Positions 57,151-61,894 of a DNA stretch of 61,894 nt are shown piece after piece. The translations under genes were made by a program, and so were the position numbers. The DNA lies in assembly GCA_034189865.1 (NCBI GenBank), contig JAXHTV010000017.1, positions 1 to 61,894 of the forward strand. Direction: 5' to 3'. The stretch comes from Pseudomonadota bacterium. Its GTDB lineage: Bacteria > Pseudomonadota > Gammaproteobacteria > UBA5335. Position 1 is the stretch's first letter. Each line of letters opens with the position of its first letter. The notes under the pieces were generated by a model. That model was not told where the DNA came from, did not search any database, and saw nothing but the letters and a program-made list of their open reading frames with translations.

Positions 57151-58482
57151 GTGGCAAAGCAAGGGCAGAAAGGCACCCCGAATTTGGCGGGTACGACCGA
57201 GCTTCGTCAACGCCTGCTTTTTTTGGTGGGGGCGTTGGTGGTGTTTCGCATCGGTGCATTCATACCGGTGCCTGGCGTCGACCCGCAGGCCCTTGCCGAT
57301 TTGTTTGAGCGGAGCAGCGGCACCATTCTGGCCATGTTTAACATGTTTTCGGGTGGTGCGTTAGAGCGGCTCAGTCTCTTCGCTTTGGGCGTGATGCCGT
57401 ATATCTCGGCTTCTATCATCATTCAATTGCTTAGCTCGGTCATGCCGAGTCTGGAACAGTTGAAGAAAGAAGGAGAGGCCGGTCGTCGCAAACTGACTCA
57501 ATATACCCGTTACGGTACGGTGGGTTTGGCGACATTTCAGGCGATTGGCGCTGCGATTGCGCTTCAAAACCAGGGCGTGAACGCAATCCAAGGTCCGGTT
57601 TTTGTCTTGGTGGCTGCGGTGAGTTTGGTGACCGGTACAATGTTCCTGGTTTGGCTTGGCGAGCAGGTGACTGAGCGGGGTATTGGTAACGGCATTTCCA
57701 TGATCATCTTCGCCGGGATCGTGGCCGGTTTGCCCTCCGCGTTGGGCGGTACCTTTGAGCTCGTGCGAACCGGTGAAATGAATGCGCTGATCGGCATTCT
57801 GCTTTTAGTGCTCGCCTTCGCCGTCATTGGTTTTGTCGTTTTCGTGGAACGCGGGCAGCGCCGAATTCCGGTGCACTACGCAAAAAGGCAGCAGGGCCGT
57901 CGCTTGTATGCAGCTCAGAGCAGTCATTTGCCGTTAAAACTGAATATGTCAGGGGTGATTCCGCCCATCTTTGCGTCGAGTATGATTCTCTTTCCCGCGA
58001 CGATCGGGAGCTGGTTTGGGGATGTGCAGGGATTGGGGTGGCTCCAGTGGCTTGCGACCGCGATGTCACCGGGGCAGCCGCTTTACGTGATGGTCTACGC
58101 ACTGCTGATTGTGTTTTTCTGCTTCTTTTATACGGCATTGGTTTTTAATTCTCGAGATACGGCGGATAACCTGAAACGATCAGGCGCGTTTATCCCAGGT
58201 ATCCGGCCAGGGGCGCAAACGGCGACTTACATTGACGGGGTTTTGACTCGACTGACGGTGGTCGGCGCGTTATATGTCACGCTGGTGTGTTTGCTTCCGG
58301 AGTTTTTGATTTTGTATTTGAACGTTCCCTTTTACTTCGGTGGAACGTCGTTGCTCATCATCGTCGTGGTCGTTATGGATTTTATGGCGCAGATGCAGGC
58401 GCATCTGATGTCCCACCAATATGAGGGGCTGCTGAAGAAGGCGAATTTGAAGACGCACGGCCGGGCCGGCGTCCCTCGCTGA
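57151..58482 (+). CDS. secY: Preprotein translocase subunit SecY
   Basis: SecY is the protein-conducting channel of the inner membrane. The 443-aa product has ten predicted membrane segments and the motif [16 protein letters not shown] in segment 2. The start is GTG 57151, immediately after the rplO stop. Its partner SecE is encoded at 31439; SecG is outside the window. Confidence 0.98.
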   Translation: MAKQGQKGTPNLAGTTELRQRLLFLVGALVVFRIGAFIPVPGVDPQALADLFERSSGTILAMFNMFSGGALERLSLFALGVMPYISASIIIQLLSSVMPSLEQLKKEGEAGRRKLTQYTRYGTVGLATFQAIGAAIALQNQGVNAIQGPVFVLVAAVSLVTGTMFLVWLGEQVTERGIGNGISMIIFAGIVAGLPSALGGTFELVRTGEMNALIGILLLVLAFAVIGFVVFVERGQRRIPVHYAKRQQGRRLYAAQSSHLPLKLNMSGVIPPIFASSMILFPATIGSWFGDVQGLGWLQWLATAMSPGQPLYVMVYALLIVFFCFFYTALVFNSRDTADNLKRSGAFIPGIRPGAQTATYIDGVLTRLTVVGALYVTLVCLLPEFLILYLNVPFYFGGTSLLIIVVVVMDFMAQMQAHLMSHQYEGLLKKANLKTHGRAGVPR

Positions 58483-58520
58483 AGATATGCGCCTCTATCG
58501 TTAGTTCGGAGTGGATTAAG

Positions 58521-58634
58521 ATGAAAGTTAGAGCGTCCGTTAAGCGAATATGTCGCAACTGCAAAGTTATTCGTCGTAACGGTGTCGTACGAGTCATTTG
58601 CACTGACGGCAGACACAAGCAGCGTCAGGGCTGA
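58521..58634 (+). CDS. rpmJ: 50S ribosomal protein L36, zinc-binding form
   Basis: A 37-aa protein, starting [15 protein letters not shown] and ending RHKQRQG. Cys11, Cys14, Cys27 and His32 form the zinc site, so this is the zinc-containing form that zinc-starved cells often replace with a second paralogue. A GGAG site lies before ATG 58521. It ends the spc operon. Confidence 0.97.
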   Translation: MKVRASVKRICRNCKVIRRNGVVRVICTDGRHKQRQG

Positions 58635-58664
58635 TTTTACTTTTGTCATTATGGTTTTAATTCG

Positions 58665-58693
58665 TTGAGTTTGTCGCTCTGCAGCGATATACT
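58665..58693 (+). promoter_or_regulatory. Promoter of the alpha operon (rpsM-rpsK-rpsD-rpoA-rplQ)
   Basis: TTGAGT (58665-58670) and TATACT (58688-58693) are spaced by 17 bp. The predicted start, about 58700, coincides with the beginning of the leader hairpin before rpsM. It would allow expression independent of the spc operon. Confidence 0.6.
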
Positions 58694-58696
58694 TGC

Positions 58697-58729
58697 CCGC
58701 TTGCTTTTGGGTCAACAAGCCAAAAGCGG
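58697..58729 (+). promoter_or_regulatory. Candidate alpha-operon leader hairpin (S4 target)
   Basis: GCTTTTGG (58703-58710) and CCAAAAGC (58720-58727) form a perfect 8-bp stem extended by CCGC/GCGG, with a 9-nt loop, 32 nt before rpsM. In E. coli S4 binds a pseudoknot at this place to repress the operon. The primary sequence differs from E. coli, so function is inferred from position. Confidence 0.45.
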
Positions 58730-58761
58730 CAGTTAAGATTTAGGTCAAGGAGACGAATCGC

Positions 58762-59118
58762 ATGGCTCGCATCGCCGGCGTCAATATCCCAGACAACAAG
58801 CACGCTGTCATCGCGTTGACGGCTATTTACGGCATTGGCCGCACGCGAGCTGAATTGATCTGCAATGCGGTCGGGATTGACCCTGCCGTCAAGGTGAAGG
58901 ATCTCGCTGAGCCGGAGTTGGAAGCTATCCGGGGTGCGGTCGCAAGGTATACCGTCGAAGGCGATCTTCGACGAGAAATTGCGATGAATATTAAGCGTCT
59001 TATGGATCTGGCATGTTATCGGGGGCTGCGGCATCGGCGCGGATTGCCTGTGCACGGCCAAAGAACCCGGACCAATTCAAGAACACGCAAGGGGCCCCGC
59101 CGTCCCATCCGTCGTTAA
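58762..59118 (+). CDS. rpsM: 30S ribosomal protein S13
   Basis: S13 bridges the subunits at the 30S head. The 118-aa product begins [19 protein letters not shown] and ends with the basic [16 protein letters not shown] tail. An AAGGAG site precedes the ATG. Confidence 0.99.
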   Translation: MARIAGVNIPDNKHAVIALTAIYGIGRTRAELICNAVGIDPAVKVKDLAEPELEAIRGAVARYTVEGDLRREIAMNIKRLMDLACYRGLRHRRGLPVHGQRTRTNSRTRKGPRRPIRR

Positions 59119-59170
59119 GATCAGCTTTAGACTCCGCTTAACTCATTTATTGAATTCGGATTGATATCCT

Positions 59171-59554
59171 ATGGCCAAGCCGACATCCAAGCGAAAGGCT
59201 AAAAAACACATTACTGATGCCGTGGCACACGTTCACGCGTCGTTCAATAACACGATCGTGACAATCGCTGACCGTCAGGGCAACACGATTTCTTGGGCCA
59301 CGTCTGGGGGTTCGGGATTCCGTGGCTCCAGAAAGAGCACCCCATTTGCGGCTCAGGTCGCTGCCGAGCGTGCAGGTACCGTCGCGCAGGAGCATGGGGT
59401 GAAAAACCTGGACGTCCAGGTCAAAGGTCCAGGCCCGGGTCGGGAATCGGCGGTGCGATCACTGAACAATATCGGTTTCAAGATTCTCAGTATTACGGAC
59501 GTCACTCCCATTCCACACAACGGTTGTCGGCCGCCCAAAAGGCGCCGAGTCTGA
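59171..59554 (+). CDS. rpsK: 30S ribosomal protein S11
   Basis: S11 lies on the 30S platform near the mRNA exit. The 127-aa product contains [19 protein letters not shown] and ends [18 protein letters not shown], both hallmark regions. Confidence 0.99.
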   Translation: MAKPTSKRKAKKHITDAVAHVHASFNNTIVTIADRQGNTISWATSGGSGFRGSRKSTPFAAQVAAERAGTVAQEHGVKNLDVQVKGPGPGRESAVRSLNNIGFKILSITDVTPIPHNGCRPPKRRRV

Positions 59555-59598
59555 TCGCTGAGTAGTTGGGTGTGTGACTGAAATGGCAGGAAGGCGGA

Positions 59599-60219
59599 AT
59601 GGCTAAATACATCGGACCCAAGTGTAAACTTTCGCGGCGAGAAGGAACCGACCTGTTCCTCAAGAGTCGCGGCAGCTCGTTGGAGTCGAAATGTCGTATC
59701 GAATCAGTGCCCGGGCAAAAGCGGCAGCGCCGTGGGCGCATGTCCGACTACGGTACGCAGTTACGGGAAAAGCAAAAGCTGCGGCGCATCTACGGTATTC
59801 TCGAGAAACAGTTTCGAAATTATTACGATACTGCCTCCCGTATTCGTGGTAATACCGGAGAAGCCATGTTGCAGCTGCTCGAGCGGCGACTCGACAACGT
59901 CGTTTACCGTATGGGGTTCGCGTCTACGCGAGCCGAAGCGCGGCAATTGGTGAGCCATAAGGGTATCTGCGTCAACGGAAAGACGGTCAATATTCCTTCG
60001 TTTCAAGTCAACTCGGGCGACGTGGTATCGGTCGCGGAAAGAGCGCGAAATCAAGACCGTATTCAGGGGGCCATGCAAGTCGCACTGGAAATCGGGTTGC
60101 CAGCTTGGGTGGAAGTAGACGAAAAGAAACTTGAGGGGACTTTCAAAAGTGTTCCCGACCGTGCGGATTTGCCGCCGGACATTAATGAAAACCTAATCGT
60201 CGAACTGTATTCCAAGTAA
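59599..60219 (+). CDS. rpsD: 30S ribosomal protein S4
   Basis: S4 starts 30S assembly, affects accuracy, and represses the alpha operon. The 206-aa product matches E. coli in length and contains [18 protein letters not shown] and [20 protein letters not shown], the S4 RNA-binding fold. No extra zinc-binding N terminus is present. Confidence 0.99.
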   Translation: MAKYIGPKCKLSRREGTDLFLKSRGSSLESKCRIESVPGQKRQRRGRMSDYGTQLREKQKLRRIYGILEKQFRNYYDTASRIRGNTGEAMLQLLERRLDNVVYRMGFASTRAEARQLVSHKGICVNGKTVNIPSFQVNSGDVVSVAERARNQDRIQGAMQVALEIGLPAWVEVDEKKLEGTFKSVPDRADLPPDINENLIVELYSK

Positions 60220-60231
60220 GAGGAACTGCCC

Positions 60232-61242
60232 ATGCAGGGCTCCGTAGCAGATTTTTTGAGACCACGTTTAGTCGATGTCGATGAGTTCTCGCCAACGAGG
60301 GCGCGCATCGTTCTTGAGCCGCTTGAGCGAGGTTTCGGTCACACGTTGGGTAATGCGCTTCGCCGCGTTTTGCTTTCGTCTATGCCGGGCGCCGCGGTTG
60401 TCGAGGCCGAGTTCGAAGGCGTGCTTCACGAGTACAGTACGCTTGACGGCGTGCAAGAAGATGTCATCGATGTTCTTCTGAATCTCAAGCAGTTGGCTAT
60501 TCGAATGCATAATCGTGCAGAGGCCAATCTGATGTTGAGTAAGGAAGGGCCTGGGCCGGTAAAGGCGTCTGATATCCAGTTAACGGATGATGTGGAGATC
60601 ATTAACCCAGACTTGGTGATCGCCAACCTTAGCGAAGGTGCCACGCTCACCGGTCGGTTGAAGGTTCGGCGGGGGCGCGGTTACGAGCCGGCGACGCAGC
60701 GGCAAGGTTCGTCGGAGGAGACGCGTTCTATTGGTGGAATCCAATTGGATGCCTCCTTTAGTCCGGTTCGACGGGTCTCCTACACGGTCGACAGTGCGCG
60801 TGTTGAGCAACGCACCGACCTGGATAAGCTTATTCTCGATATTGAGACCAACGGAACGCTGAAAGCGGAAGACGCCATACGCAGGGCCGCATCCATTCTT
60901 CAGGATCAACTTTCGTCCTTTGTGGAGCTGGAAAGCGTTGCAGTCGAAGAACCGAAATCTCAGGGCGCCTCGATGGACCCCTTGCTGCTTCGGCCTATTG
61001 ACGATTTGGAGCTGACAGTTCGCTCGGCGAACTGTCTCAAGGCCGAGAATATTTTTTATATCGGTGATTTGATTCAGCGCACTGAGCTGGAGCTGTTGAA
61101 AGCGCCAAATCTGGGTAAGAAATCTTTGACGGAAATCAAAGAGGTTCTTGCTTCCCACGACTTGTCGTTGGGTATGAAACTCGACAACTGGCCGCCACCT
61201 GAATTGCAGGATAAAAAGTCGGTTATTGAAGCCGGTGGCTGA
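60232..61242 (+). CDS. rpoA: DNA-directed RNA polymerase subunit alpha
   Basis: Alpha dimerises to start polymerase assembly. The 336-aa product has the N-terminal assembly domain ([20 protein letters not shown]) and the C-terminal DNA- and activator-binding domain from about residue 250 ([16 protein letters not shown], then [16 protein letters not shown]). E. coli alpha has 329 residues. It is 12 bp after rpsD. Confidence 0.99.
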   Translation: MQGSVADFLRPRLVDVDEFSPTRARIVLEPLERGFGHTLGNALRRVLLSSMPGAAVVEAEFEGVLHEYSTLDGVQEDVIDVLLNLKQLAIRMHNRAEANLMLSKEGPGPVKASDIQLTDDVEIINPDLVIANLSEGATLTGRLKVRRGRGYEPATQRQGSSEETRSIGGIQLDASFSPVRRVSYTVDSARVEQRTDLDKLILDIETNGTLKAEDAIRRAASILQDQLSSFVELESVAVEEPKSQGASMDPLLLRPIDDLELTVRSANCLKAENIFYIGDLIQRTELELLKAPNLGKKSLTEIKEVLASHDLSLGMKLDNWPPPELQDKKSVIEAGG

Positions 61243-61283
61243 CTGGGTATTGCCTCGCTGATTTTTGCAGACAGGAACTAGAC

Positions 61284-61676
61284 ATGCGACATCGTAATAT
61301 CGGGCGGCAACTGAGCCGGAACAGCAGTCATCGCAAAGCAATGTTGCGTAATATGACCGTGTCGTTGTTCAAGCATGAACTCATCCAAACCACCTTGCCC
61401 AAGGCCAAAGAGCTGCGCCGGGTCGCCGAGCCGATGATTACGCTGGCAAAGGAGGATGGTTCGTCGCGACGCCGATTGGCTTTCGATCGTTTACGCGATC
61501 GTCACGTAGTGACCAAGCTCTTTGACGAGCTTGGGCCGCGCTACCGGGAACGGCCCGGCGGTTATCTGCGTATTCTAAAGAATGGTTTTCGGCCGGGTGA
61601 TAATGCGCCGATGGCTGTGGTCGAACTGGTCGATCGGCCCATGACGGAAGACGATGGCGAGCTGGAAGACGAATAA
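61284..61676 (+). CDS. rplQ: 50S ribosomal protein L17
   Basis: L17 is a large-subunit protein near the tunnel exit. The 130-aa product begins [20 protein letters not shown] and contains [18 protein letters not shown], both typical. It is the last gene of the long run and is followed by a strong terminator. Confidence 0.99.
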   Translation: MRHRNIGRQLSRNSSHRKAMLRNMTVSLFKHELIQTTLPKAKELRRVAEPMITLAKEDGSSRRRLAFDRLRDRHVVTKLFDELGPRYRERPGGYLRILKNGFRPGDNAPMAVVELVDRPMTEDDGELEDE

Positions 61677-61703
61677 GCTTAACTGTTCGGTTCGCCAATC
61701 TGA

Positions 61704-61737
61704 AAGGCCGGGGTTTTCCCCGGCCTTCTTTGTTTTG
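61704..61737. terminator. Rho-independent terminator after rplQ
   Basis: AAGGCCGGGG (61704-61713) and CCCCGGCCTT (61718-61727) form a 10-bp perfect stem with a TTTT loop, followed by CTTTGTTTTG. It ends the ribosomal protein run. On the minus strand the stem's A/T ends give only a weak tail, so termination of ssb transcripts is less certain. Confidence 0.88.
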
Positions 61738-61757
61738 ACTGCGCTTCCCAGGCGACT

Positions 61758-61894
61758 CTAGAAGGGAATGTCGTCGTCGAATTCGTCCGCCGGGGGTGCG
61801 TTTTGGCCAGTCGTTGCCTGATCCGTGGTGGGCTGGCGAGGGAAGCTGCCACTTGGTTCGCCCATGGGGGCGCTACCACCCGCGCGGCTGTCTA
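61758..61894 (-). CDS. ssb: Single-stranded DNA-binding protein, C-terminal part
   Basis: The last 45 codons of a gene that runs off the right edge. The frame ends with an acidic tip, DEFDDDIPF, the conserved C-terminal peptide by which SSB recruits repair and replication proteins. It follows a Gly/Ser/Pro/Gln-rich linker. The gene is convergent to rplQ. The OB-fold domain lies outside the window. Confidence 0.88.
   Translation of the reverse strand, partial: DSRAGGSAPMGEPSGSFPRQPTTDQATTGQNAPPADEFDDDIPF

Overview
The window is chromosomal DNA of a gammaproteobacterium. The evidence is the gene order birA, type III pantothenate kinase, SPOR protein, tRNA-Thr(UGU) ... tRNA-Tyr, tRNA-Gly, tRNA-Thr(GGU), tuf, tRNA-Trp, secE, nusG, rplKAJL, rpoBC, rpsLG, fusA, tuf, S10/spc/alpha ribosomal operons, together with ribosomal protein lengths that match Escherichia coli and Pseudomonas. 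A complete operon for the osmolyte N-acetylglutaminylglutamine amide suggests a halotolerant or halophilic lifestyle. I cannot name the genus from the sequence alone.

Layout. Positions 1-5.8 kb hold a partial methyltransferase (minus strand), an M61 peptidase, plsY, and the tightly coupled birA-coaX-SPOR genes, then tRNA-Thr(UGU). Positions 5.8-29.5 kb are a variable block that separates tRNA-Thr(UGU) from tRNA-Tyr, which are neighbours in E. coli. The block holds: a four-gene minus-strand osmolyte operon (asnO, ngg, two M42 peptidases); a DUF3147 membrane protein preceded by a candidate structured RNA leader; a TldD/TldE-like protease pair; a sulfotransferase-like protein; a TVP38/TMEM64 membrane protein; an alpha/beta hydrolase; a carbamate kinase coupled to a cyclic-2,3-diphosphoglycerate-synthetase-like P-loop protein, divergent from an APC permease; and a TetR-regulated tripartite RND efflux operon. 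Positions 29.5-31.4 kb hold four tRNAs and the first tuf gene. Positions 31.4-61.7 kb are one co-directional run of secretion, transcription and translation genes from secE to rplQ, ending in a strong terminator that faces the 3' end of ssb.

How the genes work together. The right half makes the core transcription-translation machinery: RNA polymerase alpha, beta and beta'; NusG; EF-G; two EF-Tu copies; most ribosomal proteins; and the SecY/SecE translocon. It shows the expected control elements: an L10 leader, an rplL-rpoB attenuator, a terminator and strong promoter between rpoC and rpsL, and a promoter plus leader hairpin before rpsM. In the accessory block, AsnO and Ngg make the dipeptide osmolyte, and the M42 proteins probably act in its turnover. 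The efflux operon carries its own repressor and a visible operator.

Most interesting points. (1) The two tuf genes lie in a 1,273-bp identical block that includes a 42-bp remnant of the fusA 3' end upstream of the first copy, which shows the direction of copying. (2) The second M42 peptidase of the osmolyte operon has lost a metal-ligand glutamate. (3) A nested multi-helix leader precedes the DUF3147 gene. (4) A carbamate kinase / diphosphoglycerate-synthetase-like pair has no visible arginine-deiminase partner. (5) A 23.7-kb block splits an otherwise conserved tRNA-tuf locus. No CRISPR array, transposase, integrase or rRNA gene was seen.
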